From Streptomyces liliifuscus (GTDB lineage Bacteria; Actinomycetota; Actinomycetes; Streptomycetales; Streptomycetaceae), in NCBI RefSeq assembly GCF_016598615.1, contig NZ_CP066831.1, positions 9,362,001-9,426,000 on the forward strand: 64,000 nt of DNA. Reading direction: 5' to 3'. Below the pieces are notes generated by a model that saw only the letters and a program-made list of their open reading frames with translations, ran no database searches and had not been told where the DNA came from. A program made the translations under genes and the position numbers. Below are positions 34,451 through 42,852 of this stretch, piece after piece; the first letter of the stretch is position 1; the number at the start of each line of letters is the position of its first letter.

Positions 34451-34720
34451 GTGCGCGTGCGGGCTCGGCCAGGGGTGGACGTTGCCGTCCTGGAGGACGG
34501 ACGGCTTGAACTCACGTGCCCTGCGTCCGGTTCGCGCTTCCTGTGCAGTGCCATCAGCACCGCCATGTGGATCGCCCTGCTTCAGCAGGGAGGCCGGCCC
34601 GACGCCGCAGCCGCGCTGCTGGCGAAGCACTGGGACCTCAACCCCGAGTACATGCAGTCCGATTTCAGCCTCTGGATCGAAGAGCTGCGCGCCGCGGGGC
34701 TGTTGCAGATCATCGCCTGA
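34451..34720 (+). CDS. PqqD-family small protein, paralog 2
   Basis: 89 residues from GTG 34451, which has GGAGG at 34440-34444 and a 6-nt spacer; longer in-frame starts add a basic tail without homology. Shared with paralog 1 are EDG-L-L-P-GS-LC, TA-WIAL-QQ-G, W--NP and DF--I-ELR-A-L. The fold is the PqqD/RRE type that binds peptide segments. No RiPP precursor or modifying enzyme is nearby. It lies downstream of a cluster-type TAGGGG promoter, which ties it to the macrolactam regulon even though its function is unknown. Confidence 0.8.
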   Translation: MRVRARPGVDVAVLEDGRLELTCPASGSRFLCSAISTAMWIALLQQGGRPDAAAALLAKHWDLNPEYMQSDFSLWIEELRAAGLLQIIA

Positions 34721-34730
34721 CGGTGAGGCG

Positions 34731-34783
34731 GGTGACGGCGAGGCGGGTGACGGCGAGGCGGGTGACGGCGAGGCGGGTCACCG
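34731..34783. repeat. 15-bp tandem repeat after PqqD-like paralog 2
   Basis: GGTGACGGCGAGGCG is repeated three times exactly (34731-34745, 34746-34760, 34761-34775), with partial units on both sides. It starts 10 nt after the PqqD-like stop. Confidence 0.85.
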
Positions 34784-35002
34784 ACACTTCGAAGAGCTCG
34801 TCCGTACAGACGCACCCTTCCTGGTTGCCGGGCTCCGGACGACCGTCGGGAAGCGGCCCTTGAGGGTGCAGAGCGCCCGGGCGACGCCGTCGGACCGCTC
34901 GCCGACGTCGCCCACGACGAGCAGCCGGTCCCCGTCGGACCGCGGACGCGGACCGTCCACTGTCCTCCGGTTCTCCGGATGCGCGACGTGCAGGTCGCAC
35001 AT
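34778..35002 (-). other. Unassigned 74-codon minus-strand ORF, possible gene remnant
   Basis: The 34721-35038 gap has one ORF with moderately protein-like composition (contains DGDRLLVVGDVGERSDGVARAL). I do not recognise it and see no ribosome site. It may be a small gene, a remnant, or chance. Confidence 0.2.
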
Positions 35003-35038
35003 GGCCTGCGGGCTTCATGGCCTGCGGGCTTCCTCGGG

Positions 35039-35800
35039 TCACTTCGCGGCCATGGCGCCGCGCTCCGCGACGAACTGCCGGATCTCCCGAAGTACCTGCG
35101 GGGCCTGCGAGTTGAGGTAGAAGTGGCCGCCGTCGAAGAAGCGGAAGGTGGTGTCCTCCGTCGTGTGCTCGGCCCACGAGCGGGCCTCGTCCTCGCTGAC
35201 CTTCGGGTCGTCGTTCCCGATCAGGACGACCACCGGGCAGCCCACCCGCGGGCCCGTCTGCGGGCGGTAGGTCTCGGCGGCGCGGTAGTCGCTGCGCACC
35301 GCGGGGAGGATCATCCGCAGCACGTCCTCGTCCCCGAGGACCGCCGGGTCCGTGCCGCTGAGGCTGCGCAGTTCCGTGAGCAGCCCCTCGTCGTCGGACT
35401 GGTGCACACGCTCGTCCCGCCACCGCGACGGTGCCCGGCGCCCGGAGGCGAAGAGACCGAGCAGCGTCGTGCCCTTGGCCTCCAGTCGCAGGGCCACCTC
35501 GTAGGCCAGCGACGCGCCCATGCTGTGCCCGAAGAAGGTCAACGGCCGGTCGAGCCAGGGTTCGAGCTCCGGGACGATGAGGTCGGCCAGCTTCTCGACA
35601 CTGTCCACCAAGGGCTCCGTACGGCGCTCCTGACGCCCCGGATACTGCACCGCCACCACGTCGATCTCGGGCGACAGGGCGCGTGAGACGGGGTGGTAGA
35701 AGGTCGCGGAGCCACCGGCGTGCGGGAAGCAGACCAGGCGCGTCGAAGCGTCCGGCGCGGGGTGGTAGCGCCTGATCCACCTCTCGGAGTTCGTCGCCAT
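35039..35800 (-). CDS. Type II thioesterase
   Basis: Alpha/beta hydrolase of 253 residues, typical of stand-alone editing thioesterases that release stalled or wrongly primed acyl groups from PKS carrier proteins. The N-terminus has CFPHAGGSATFY, the nucleophile is Ser93 in GHSMGASLAYE, the acid lies in the IGNDDPKV region and the His in GGHFYLN. It is the last clear biosynthetic gene on this side of the cluster. Start ATG 35800 gives the usual length; the longer ORF upstream has no homology. It is not fused to the PKS, so it cannot replace the missing cyclising thioesterase. Confidence 0.93.
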   Translation of the reverse strand: MATNSERWIRRYHPAPDASTRLVCFPHAGGSATFYHPVSRALSPEIDVVAVQYPGRQERRTEPLVDSVEKLADLIVPELEPWLDRPLTFFGHSMGASLAYEVALRLEAKGTTLLGLFASGRRAPSRWRDERVHQSDDEGLLTELRSLSGTDPAVLGDEDVLRMILPAVRSDYRAAETYRPQTGPRVGCPVVVLIGNDDPKVSEDEARSWAEHTTEDTTFRFFDGGHFYLNSQAPQVLREIRQFVAERGAMAAK

Positions 35801-36011
35801 GCTGAGGTGTGTCCTTTCGGTTCCAGACGGTTTGCGGGGCCGTTCGGCCGGCTGGGCGGGGGGTGTTACGACCGCCACCGCGTCCCGGCGCGGGACGGCT
35901 CCCACCGTCCTCGCCCCGGGACGTCGGCGCGGGACCCCGCGGAGTCCTCCCGCGAGACCGCGGACTCCCACTTGCCTGCCGCGCCGTTGAGGCAGCGCGA
36001 GCGGCGAGTCG

Positions 36012-36091
36012 GCCTTACCCACCCATTGGACGTCGCGACGCCCCTGGCCCGCCAGCACATACACCCCCTACGTTGCTCCCTGTCACCCCTA
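36012..36091 (-). promoter_or_regulatory. TAGGGG-type promoter region for the thioesterase (site E)
   Basis: On the minus strand TAGGGG occurs at 36091-36086 and 36070-36065, 21 bp (two turns) apart, with CAGGGA between them near 36082-36077. CAGGGG at 36046-36041 is followed after 23 nt by TAAGGC (36017-36012), an imperfect -10 box. Otherwise the 35801-36172 stretch holds no recognisable gene. Confidence 0.45.
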
Positions 36092-36172
36092 ACCTCCGGC
36101 GCGGCGACGGCCGGTGCGGCCGACCCTGAACCCGCGGAACCCGGTCCGGACCCGCCTCTCGCGGCCGGCTCG

Positions 36173-36206
36173 GCGCCTGCCCAGGCATTTTTGCCCGGGC
36201 AGGCGC
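36173..36206 (-). terminator. Strong hairpin after the aldehyde dehydrogenase
   Basis: GCGCCTGCCC (36173-36182) pairs with GGGCAGGCGC (36197-36206), and an inner GGCA/TGCC extends the stem around a TTTT loop. It lies 14 nt past the dehydrogenase stop on the minus strand and separates it from the macrolactam cluster. Confidence 0.75.
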
Positions 36207-36219
36207 ACTTCCCCTGTTC

Positions 36220-37743
36220 CTAGAAGAAGCCCAGCTTCTTCGGCGAGTACGACACGAGGAGATTCTTCGTCTGCTGGTAGTGCTCCAGCATCATCTTGTG
36301 GTTCTCACGGCCGATGCCGGACTGCTTGTAGCCGCCGAACGCCGCGTGCGCCGGGTACGCGTGGTAGCAGTTGGTCCACACCCGGCCCGCCTGGATCGAA
36401 CGGCCCGCGCGGTACGCCGTGTTGATGTCCCGCGTCCACACACCGGCCCCGAGCCCGTACAGCGTGTCGTTGGCGATCTTGATGGCGTCGTCGAAGTCCG
36501 CGAACGACGTGACCGACACGACGGGGCCGAAGATCTCCTCCTGGAAGATCCGCATCCGGTTGTCGCCCTGGAAGATCGTCGGCTGGACGTAGTAGCCGCC
36601 CGCCAGCTCACCGTCGTACTCGATACGGTGACCGCCCGTCAGGACCTTGGCCCCCTCCTGCTGGCCGATGTCCAGGTAGGAAAGGATCTTCTCCAACTGG
36701 TCGTTGGAGGCCTGGGCGCCGATCATCGTCTCGGTGTCGAGCGGATGGCCGGGCTTGATCAGCTCTGTACGGGCGACCGCCGCGTCGAGGAACTCGCTGT
36801 AGTGGCCCTCCTGGATGAGCGCCCGGGACGGGCAGGTGCACACCTCGCCCTGGTTCAGCGCGAACATCGTGAAGCCTTCGAGCGCCTTGTCCCGGAAGTC
36901 GTCGTCCCGCGCCCAGACGTCGTCGAAGAAGATGTTCGGCGACTTGCCGCCGAGTTCGAGCGTGACCGGCTTTATGTTCTCGGAGGCGTACTGCATGATC
37001 AGCCGCCCCGTCGTGGTCTCGCCGGTGAAGGCGACCTTCGCCACGCGCGGGCTGGACGCGAGAGGCTTGCCCGCCTCGACCCCGAAGCCGTTGACGATGT
37101 TCACCACGCCCGGCGGCAGCAGATCCGAGACCAGGCTCATCCAGTAGTGGATCGATGCCGGGGTCTGCTCGGCGGGCTTGATGACGACCGCGTTGCCCGC
37201 GGCGAGCGCCGGGGCCAGCTTCCACACCGCCATCAGGATCGGGAAGTTCCACGGGATGATCTGCGCCACGACGCCCAACGGCTCGTGGAAGTGGTACGCC
37301 ACAGTGTCGTCGTCGACCTCGCCGAGCGAGCCCTCCTGGGCGCGGATCGCCCCGGCGAAGTAGCGGAAGTGGTCGATGGCCAGGGGGATGTCGGCGGCCA
37401 GTGTCTCGCGGATCGGCTTGCCGTTCTCCCAGCTCTCCGCGACCGCGAGCTTCTCCAGGTTGGCCTCCATCCGGTCGGCGACCTTGAGGAGGATGTCGGC
37501 GCGCGCGGTCACCGACGTCCGGCCCCAGGCGGGAGCGGCCGCGTGCGCCGCGTCGAGCGCGCGGTCCACGTCCTCCGCCGTGCCCCGCGCGATCTCCGTG
37601 AACGGCTGCCCGTTCACCGGACTCGGGTTCTCGAAGTACTGCCCGCGGGCCGGCGGCGAGTACTCGCCGCCGATGAAGTGGTCGTACCGCGACTGGTAGG
37701 AGACGATCGCGCCCTCGGTGCCGGGCGCCGCGTAACGGGTCAT
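36220..37743 (-). CDS. NAD-dependent aldehyde dehydrogenase, AldB/ExaC type
   Basis: Oxidises aldehydes (acetaldehyde in the best-studied relatives) to acids in the cytosol. It is 507 residues, full length for the family. The cofactor region is PWNFPILMAVWKLAPALAAGNAVVIKPAEQTP, the general base Glu is in LELGGKSP and the catalytic Cys in NQGEVCTCPSR; the CTC form and the C-terminal NCYHAYPAHAAFGGYKQSG are typical of the AldB/ExaC group. The upstream gene on the same strand encodes a GAF regulator of the kind often paired with such dehydrogenases. A G-rich tandem repeat lies in its promoter region. Confidence 0.93.
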   Translation of the reverse strand: MTRYAAPGTEGAIVSYQSRYDHFIGGEYSPPARGQYFENPSPVNGQPFTEIARGTAEDVDRALDAAHAAAPAWGRTSVTARADILLKVADRMEANLEKLAVAESWENGKPIRETLAADIPLAIDHFRYFAGAIRAQEGSLGEVDDDTVAYHFHEPLGVVAQIIPWNFPILMAVWKLAPALAAGNAVVIKPAEQTPASIHYWMSLVSDLLPPGVVNIVNGFGVEAGKPLASSPRVAKVAFTGETTTGRLIMQYASENIKPVTLELGGKSPNIFFDDVWARDDDFRDKALEGFTMFALNQGEVCTCPSRALIQEGHYSEFLDAAVARTELIKPGHPLDTETMIGAQASNDQLEKILSYLDIGQQEGAKVLTGGHRIEYDGELAGGYYVQPTIFQGDNRMRIFQEEIFGPVVSVTSFADFDDAIKIANDTLYGLGAGVWTRDINTAYRAGRSIQAGRVWTNCYHAYPAHAAFGGYKQSGIGRENHKMMLEHYQQTKNLLVSYSPKKLGFF

Positions 37744-37885
37744 GTGCTCTGCCTCCCGTGGAAGGACCGCCCGCCGTTGGACGGCTCTCGGCGCGAGGGT
37801 AGGTACGGAGAGGTTGCAGGTACGTTGCGCCCCCGGCCCGGCCGCGATGTCGGGGGGAGTGGCTTGTGGCTTGTCGGCCGAGGCT

Positions 37886-37934
37886 TGCGGGGTGCGGGGT
37901 GCGGGGTGCGGGGTGCGGGGTGCGGGGTGCGGGG
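37886..37934 (+). repeat. Seven TGCGGGG tandem repeats, G-quadruplex candidate
   Basis: TGCGGGG is repeated seven times without error, giving seven GGGG runs with 3-nt loops. More G-runs follow to about 37970. It lies in the 359-bp gap upstream of the aldehyde dehydrogenase (37744-38102), which otherwise holds no recognisable gene. Confidence 0.85.
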
Positions 37935-38102
37935 TGAGGGGTCGGGATCGGGGTCGGGGTACGGGGCACGAAGTTTGGGGTGCGGTGCCGGCGTCGGCGT
38001 GGGGCGTGGGTGTACGGAAATGAGGGTGGGGCTGGGCGGCGAAGAGAGCCTCGCTGTCGCCGTCGGCGTGAGCGTGCCTCGTGGCCGTGAGCGCGGTGGC
38101 CC

Positions 38103-39413
38103 TCAGCGCGGAGCCCGGCCTCGGCTCGCGGACGCGGACTGCTCGGCCTCCAACTCCTCCAGGCGTGCCCGCACCGGAGGCGTCGGACGTATCGCAGCCA
38201 GCGTCCGCCACGCGTCGAGGTCGTCCTCGCCCCATGGGGCGTGCGCCCAGTCCGCCAGCAGATCCGGATCGCGGCCGGAGACGAGCGCCGCGCGCAGCCC
38301 GTCGGCGAGCCGACGGCGCAGCCGCACCACCGCCGGAGCCCCCGAACCGGGCAGCAAGGGGCCGGTGTACGCCGCCACCGCCGCCATGACCGCGCCGACG
38401 CCGAGCTTGCGCTCCACCACCTCGACGTCGGACTCGACCGGAACCGTGAGCCGATACGGCCTCGAACCGAGCACCCCCGCCCCGAGGAGGCGCCGGAGGC
38501 GGGCCAGCTCCGCGCGCAACGTCACCGGCGTCACCGACTCGTCCTCGTACAGCGCGCACAGCAACTCGTCGCCGGTCAGTCCCTCGGGGTGCCGGGACAG
38601 CAGCACCAGGATCTCGCTGTGCCTGCGGCTCAGTCGCGCCTTGCTGCCGCCCGCGACGAGCAACGCCTCGTCCCGGCCCAGAGCGGTCAGTTCGAGCACG
38701 TCGGTCGTGGTCGGTGCCGGGGTGAGCAGCGCCAGCTGGGACTCCGCGGCGCGGGCCACGGCCTGCACGAAACCCAGGCTGTGCGGATGCGCCAGCCCGT
38801 CCCCGCCGGTGACGTCCACCGCACCGAGCAGCCGTCCGGTACGCGGATCATGTACCGGAGCCGCCGCGCACGTCCACGGCTGGACGCTCCGGATGAAGTG
38901 CTCCGCCGCGAACACCTGCACCGGCCGGTCGAGCGCGACCGCCGTACCGGGAGCGTTCGTGCCCACCGCCGACTCCGCCCACCGCGCACCCGGCACGAAG
39001 TTCATCCCGTCCGCCTTCTGCCGCGTCCCGGGATGGCCCTCGACCCACAGCAGCCTGCCCTGTGCGTCGCACACCGCGAGGAGGTGTTCGCCGTCCGAAG
39101 CGAAGGTCCCCATGAGTTCACGGAACAGCGGCATCACTCGTGCCAGTGGGTGCTCCGCCCGATAGGCCCCGAGGTCCCCGTCGGTGAACTCCACACACGC
39201 GGAGCCGTCCGGCCCAACCCCCGCCCGTGCCGAACGCCGCCATGAATCGGCCACCACGGACCGTACCGGCCGCGGGACCGTGCCCGCCTCCGTGAACGTC
39301 TCGTGGGCGCGGCGCAGGACGCGCACCCGCTCGACGGGATCGGCACCCGGTTCCAGGGCCACCCATGGATCGGTCAACTCGGCCTCCCCGGAAGGCTGTG
39401 CGGCTGGGGACAT
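38103..39413 (-). CDS. GAF-domain transcriptional regulator
   Basis: 436 residues. The N-terminal half resembles the sensory part of AcoR-like activators: DSWRRSARAGV, then a GAF-like domain with RWAESAVGTNAPGTAVALDRPVQVFAAEHF and APVHDPRTGRLLGAVDVTG. No AAA+ sigma54-activating domain follows. Instead the C-terminal part carries a winged-helix-like segment (LSRRHSEILVLLSRHPEGLTGDELLCALYEDESVTPVTLRAELARLRRLL). This is the actinobacterial form of the family. It precedes the aldehyde dehydrogenase on the same strand and probably activates it in response to an aldehyde or alcohol. Confidence 0.85.
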   Translation of the reverse strand: MSPAAQPSGEAELTDPWVALEPGADPVERVRVLRRAHETFTEAGTVPRPVRSVVADSWRRSARAGVGPDGSACVEFTDGDLGAYRAEHPLARVMPLFRELMGTFASDGEHLLAVCDAQGRLLWVEGHPGTRQKADGMNFVPGARWAESAVGTNAPGTAVALDRPVQVFAAEHFIRSVQPWTCAAAPVHDPRTGRLLGAVDVTGGDGLAHPHSLGFVQAVARAAESQLALLTPAPTTTDVLELTALGRDEALLVAGGSKARLSRRHSEILVLLSRHPEGLTGDELLCALYEDESVTPVTLRAELARLRRLLGAGVLGSRPYRLTVPVESDVEVVERKLGVGAVMAAVAAYTGPLLPGSGAPAVVRLRRRLADGLRAALVSGRDPDLLADWAHAPWGEDDLDAWRTLAAIRPTPPVRARLEELEAEQSASASRGRAPR

Positions 39414-39457
39414 CGTCACTCCGGTGGCGGACGCGGACAAGTACCGCGGACCGATGG

Positions 39458-40069
39458 TCAGGCGAAGTTGACCAGTCTCATGTAGCGCGTCCAGTCCCAG
39501 TGCGGGCCGGGATCGGTGTGGTCGCTGCCCGGCACCTCGTAGTGAGCGAGGATGTGCGAACGGTCCTTGGGGATGCGGTACTTGGTACAGATCGCCGCGG
39601 TGAGCTTCGCCGACTCCTCGTACATGGCGTTGGTGAAGTACGCGGGCTTGTCCACCCAGCCCTCGTGCTCGATGCCGATGCTGCGGGTGTTGTAGTCCCA
39701 GTTGCCCGCGTGCCAGGCGATGTCGCGCTCGCGCACCATCTGCGCGACGTGACCGTCGGCCGACCGGACGACGTAGTGCGCGGACACCTTCTTCTTCGGG
39801 TTCTGGAAGATGGCCAGAGTGTTCGCATAGGTCGCCTGCGTCACGTGGATGATCACGAAGTCGACCGGATGGCTCGTCGGGCGGCCGGCGACCGTGTAGT
39901 TGGAGGTGCTCGCCGGCGACCACTCGGACGGCGGGTAGTCGATCCCCTGCGGTTTCGCGCCCGCCCGGGTGGTGGGCAGTAACGCCGTGGAGAGCGTGGC
40001 GAGTGCCGCACTTTGCAGCAGGCGCCGCCGACTGGGAAGGGCCGCGGGCAGGAACTTGGGTCGGTCCAT
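39458..40069 (-). CDS. Tat-exported N-acetylmuramoyl-L-alanine amidase (Amidase_2 family)
   Basis: 203 residues. The N-terminus (SRRRLLQSAALATLSTALLPTTRAGA) is a twin-arginine-type signal peptide, so the enzyme is secreted. The mature part has the Amidase_2/PGRP layout: VDFVIIHVT, SAHYVVRSADG, ARDIAWHAGNWDYNTRSIGIEHEG and SHILAHYEVPG...TDPGPHWDW, carrying the zinc-binding His residues. It should cleave the amide between N-acetylmuramic acid and the stem peptide in cell-wall turnover. ATG 40069 is the only start that begins with the signal peptide. Confidence 0.88.
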   Translation of the reverse strand: MDRPKFLPAALPSRRRLLQSAALATLSTALLPTTRAGAKPQGIDYPPSEWSPASTSNYTVAGRPTSHPVDFVIIHVTQATYANTLAIFQNPKKKVSAHYVVRSADGHVAQMVRERDIAWHAGNWDYNTRSIGIEHEGWVDKPAYFTNAMYEESAKLTAAICTKYRIPKDRSHILAHYEVPGSDHTDPGPHWDWTRYMRLVNFA

Positions 40070-40215
40070 GAGGGGTACCTCTCGGTGACAACGGAAGTGG
40101 GGTGGGAGTTGGGAGCGGCGCGGGTGTGTGTGCGAAGTCGCGGTGGTGGCACCGGAGACGATGGGGGCGTCGGTGGCGGTGTTGGTGGCCGCGTCGATGG
40201 TGGTGGCGGGACGAC

Positions 40216-41229
40216 TCAACGTCCCAGTGCGGCGGCGGTTTCGCGCAGGAGTCCGTGCAGTCCCCGGTGGGTCTCCCGCTCGGGCAGCCATTCCTTGCGG
40301 AGCTTGGCGACGCACGTGTAGTTGGTGTCGCAGACATTGGCCAGCGGCGACTCGACGGTCTGGGTCGCGAACTGGTAGGCGTCCAGCTCACTGAACCCGT
40401 AGTCCCGCACCAGCCACTGCACCAGATCGAGTTGCGATATGCGGAACGCGTCCTCCAGCGGGCGCGCCGAACCGGTCGAGATGATGTGGGTGTCGGACTC
40501 GATGCGGGGCCATGGAGTGGCGACCCCCTTGAGCAACTCGACGATCACCACGGTGTTCATCGCACACTCCACAGCGACCCCGCAGGTCTCGCCCTCACCC
40601 TGCCGGGCGTGTCCGTCACCGAGGCTGAGCAGCGCTCCTTCGACGTTCACTCCGAGATAGCAGGTGACACCGGCCCGCATCTCGGGTGTGTCCATGTTCC
40701 CGCCGTGTGCGTCCGGCACGAGAGCGGAGCGCACCTCCAGGTTGGCGGGCGCCACCCCGACGGTGCCGTGCATCGGGTCCATGGGCAGCTCGATCCGGAT
40801 GTCGCTGTCGCGGGCGCTGAACAGCGCGGTGCGGCGCGCCCGGTCGAGCTGCCAGATCCACACGGTCTCCGGCAGGGGCGGCTGCAGCGTGGCCGTGGTG
40901 TGCGTGGACGTGAGCGCCCCGAACAGCGGGACCGTCGTCGACGCGGCCCAGTCCCGCGCCGGCTCGATCGACACGAAGTGCACGGCGACCGTGTCGCCCG
41001 GCTCCGCGCCCTCCACATGGAACGGACCCGTCTGCGGATTCAGGAACGGGAACTCGCACACCTCGGACACCAGGTCCTTCTCCGACCGCACCCGCCCGGC
41101 GAAGCAGTCCTCCGTATAGAGGTCGAGGACCGTGCCCGGCGCGATGCGCGCCACGGGCGGCGCACCGCCGAACGTCCAGGCGTACTCGCCGGGTTCGGGA
41201 CGCACGGTCAGGATTCGCGGGTCGCTCAT
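40216..41229 (-). CDS. Acetamidase/formamidase-family amidohydrolase
   Basis: 337 residues, FmdA/AmdA family. These enzymes hydrolyse short amides such as formamide or acetamide to ammonia and the acid. Family segments visible are GPFHVEGAEPGDTVAVHF, MDPMHGTVGVAP, HGGNMDTPE and LSLGDGHARQGEGETCGVAVE, which carry the metal and catalytic residues. ATG 41229 gives the usual N-terminus. Substrate cannot be told from sequence. It sits alone between the amidase and the xylose locus. Confidence 0.9.
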   Translation of the reverse strand: MSDPRILTVRPEPGEYAWTFGGAPPVARIAPGTVLDLYTEDCFAGRVRSEKDLVSEVCEFPFLNPQTGPFHVEGAEPGDTVAVHFVSIEPARDWAASTTVPLFGALTSTHTTATLQPPLPETVWIWQLDRARRTALFSARDSDIRIELPMDPMHGTVGVAPANLEVRSALVPDAHGGNMDTPEMRAGVTCYLGVNVEGALLSLGDGHARQGEGETCGVAVECAMNTVVIVELLKGVATPWPRIESDTHIISTGSARPLEDAFRISQLDLVQWLVRDYGFSELDAYQFATQTVESPLANVCDTNYTCVAKLRKEWLPERETHRGLHGLLRETAAALGR

Positions 41230-41448
41230 GGTGCACAGCTCCGTTCTGCCGAAGGGCGGCGGACGACGTCGCAGTGGCACCACGAGCACCACCACTGCGG
41301 CCATCATCCAGGCAGCGGCCACCGAATCCACGTACGACACCGGCGCCGTCAGCCCGGACACGCCTCCGTCCGGTTCGTCCGACGGTGGCGTCTCGCGTGA
41401 ATCACGGTACGGCTCTCGTCGGTTGGGGAGGAAGAACACTCTCAGGTC

Positions 41449-41475
41449 CGTGGACAACGCTGTGACTGTGGATAA
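41449..41475 (-). promoter_or_regulatory. Pair of DnaA-box-like sites
   Basis: TGTGGATAA (41467-41475) is the complement of TTATCCACA, and CGTGGACAA (41449-41457) of TTGTCCACG; each differs from the Streptomyces-type TTGTCCACA by one base. They are 18 bp apart in the 41230-41619 gap, which otherwise holds no recognisable gene. This is too small to be an origin; regulatory or DnaA-binding use is possible. Confidence 0.35.
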
Positions 41476-41619
41476 CTCCACCACCCACAAGGGGGATTGA
41501 GGCGCGTTGCCCTCGGCGCCGCCTCGCGCCCGGACGCAGCGAAGAGAGCGTCGTGACGGGGCTGCAGACCAGGCCGAGAACCTCACGAGCCCGATCGTCC
41601 AGGACGTGTTGGGCGTGCC

Positions 41620-42852
41620 CTACGCCCCGCCGCCACCCAGCGCCGCCCCGGTGCCCGACACGGCCGCCGGATCGTCCATCACGGCCCGCACAACCGAGTG
41701 CGCGGCGCCCAGCAACGGGCCCTCGGAACCGAGCCGGGAGACGGACACCGCGCAGGCGGGACCGGCGGTCCTGCGGGCCAACTCCCGCTCCAGCGACGGC
41801 AGCAGCCAGGGCGCGAGCCCGGACAGTGCTCCGCCCAGCACGACGGCTTCGGGGTCGAGCAGGTTGACGGCGCCGGTCAGCGCGATGCCGAGAGCGGTCC
41901 CTGCGTCACGCAGGGCCCGGCGCACGTTCTCGTCGCCCTGCGCCGCTCGCTCGGCCAGCAGTCCGACACGGTCCTCGCCCGGTTCCAGGCCGGCTGCGCG
42001 CAGGACGGCCTCCTCGCCGGCGTACTGCTCCAGACAGCCGCGTCCGCCGCACGCACACGCAGGCCCTTCGGGACGCACCGGGACGTGCCCCAACTCGCCC
42101 GCGAAGCCATGCGTCCCGCGCAGCAGCCGCCCGTCCACGACCACCGCCCCGCCGATGCCGATCTCGGCGGAGACGTGCACGAAGTCGCGCGGCGCGGTCT
42201 CGTTGAGCCAGAGTTCGGCCAGTCCGCCGAAGTTCGCCTCGTTGTCCACGGTCAGCGGGACCTCGTCCGGCAACAGAGCGCCGAGGTCCGTGTCGTGCCA
42301 GTCGAGATTGGGGGCGCGCACCACGGTCCGGGCGTCGCGCGCCACCAGGCCGGGTACGGCGACGGCGAGTCCCGCGGGCCGCAGGCCCTCCTTGGCCGCC
42401 TCGGCGACGACCTGCCGTATCAGCCGGGTCAGTTCCCGCAGCACCGGTTCTGGCGACCGGCCGCGGTTGGTCCCGTGCCGCACCGCCCGGGCCCGTACCT
42501 CGCCGCGCAGATCGACCGCGCACACGGCGAGATGATCTACGCCCACCTCCGCACCGATGCCCGCCGGACCGCGTCCGCTGAGGGCGAGCGCCGAGCCGGG
42601 CCGCCCCACCCGCCCGGGCCGCTCGGGACCCAGCTCCTCAAGGAGTCCCGAGCGGATCAGCTCGTCCACGAGAGTGGAGACAGCCGCGCGCGTGAGCCCG
42701 ATGCGTGAGGCGACGGCGGCACGGGACAGCGGCCCCTCGGCGTTCACGGTGTGCAGCACCCGCGAGAGATTGCGACGCCGCATGCCCTGTTGCGTATCGG
42801 GCAGCCGACGGCCGGGACTGCTGGGATGGGCCTCGTGCAGCGGTGCGGTCAT
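41620..42852 (-). CDS. xylR: ROK-family transcriptional repressor, likely xylose regulator
   Basis: 410 residues with an N-terminal winged helix (LSRAAVASRIGLTRAAVSTLVDELIRSGLL) followed by a ROK sugar-kinase-like domain. DNEANFGGLAE and the GELGHVPV segment are ROK signatures, and CACGGRGCLEQY is the zinc-binding cysteine motif. It lies 160 bp downstream of xylulokinase on the same strand, with xylose isomerase divergent, the standard layout of a xylose repressor. Release from DNA by xylose or a related sugar is expected. The name xylR rests on context. Confidence 0.85.
   Translation of the reverse strand: MTAPLHEAHPSSPGRRLPDTQQGMRRRNLSRVLHTVNAEGPLSRAAVASRIGLTRAAVSTLVDELIRSGLLEELGPERPGRVGRPGSALALSGRGPAGIGAEVGVDHLAVCAVDLRGEVRARAVRHGTNRGRSPEPVLRELTRLIRQVVAEAAKEGLRPAGLAVAVPGLVARDARTVVRAPNLDWHDTDLGALLPDEVPLTVDNEANFGGLAELWLNETAPRDFVHVSAEIGIGGAVVVDGRLLRGTHGFAGELGHVPVRPEGPACACGGRGCLEQYAGEEAVLRAAGLEPGEDRVGLLAERAAQGDENVRRALRDAGTALGIALTGAVNLLDPEAVVLGGALSGLAPWLLPSLERELARRTAGPACAVSVSRLGSEGPLLGAAHSVVRAVMDDPAAVSGTGAALGGGGA

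Noticed and set aside
31149..34720. A RiPP gene cluster around the PqqD-like genes
   Set aside because: No precursor peptide, radical SAM, YcaO or lanthipeptide enzyme was found in the region.
34731..34783. CRISPR array
   Set aside because: Units are directly adjacent 15-bp copies with no spacers and no cas genes in the window.
35039..36064. Longer version of the thioesterase with an 88-codon N-terminal extension
   Set aside because: The extension has no homology and crosses the TAGGGG-type promoter region; ATG 35800 gives the family length.
38103..40391. A single 762-codon frame joining the GAF regulator to upstream DNA
   Set aside because: The upstream part is antisense-like shadow of the amidase gene; the regulator begins at 39413.
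41230..41619. A chromosomal origin at the DnaA-box pair
   Set aside because: Only two boxes, no dnaA/dnaN or replication genes nearby.
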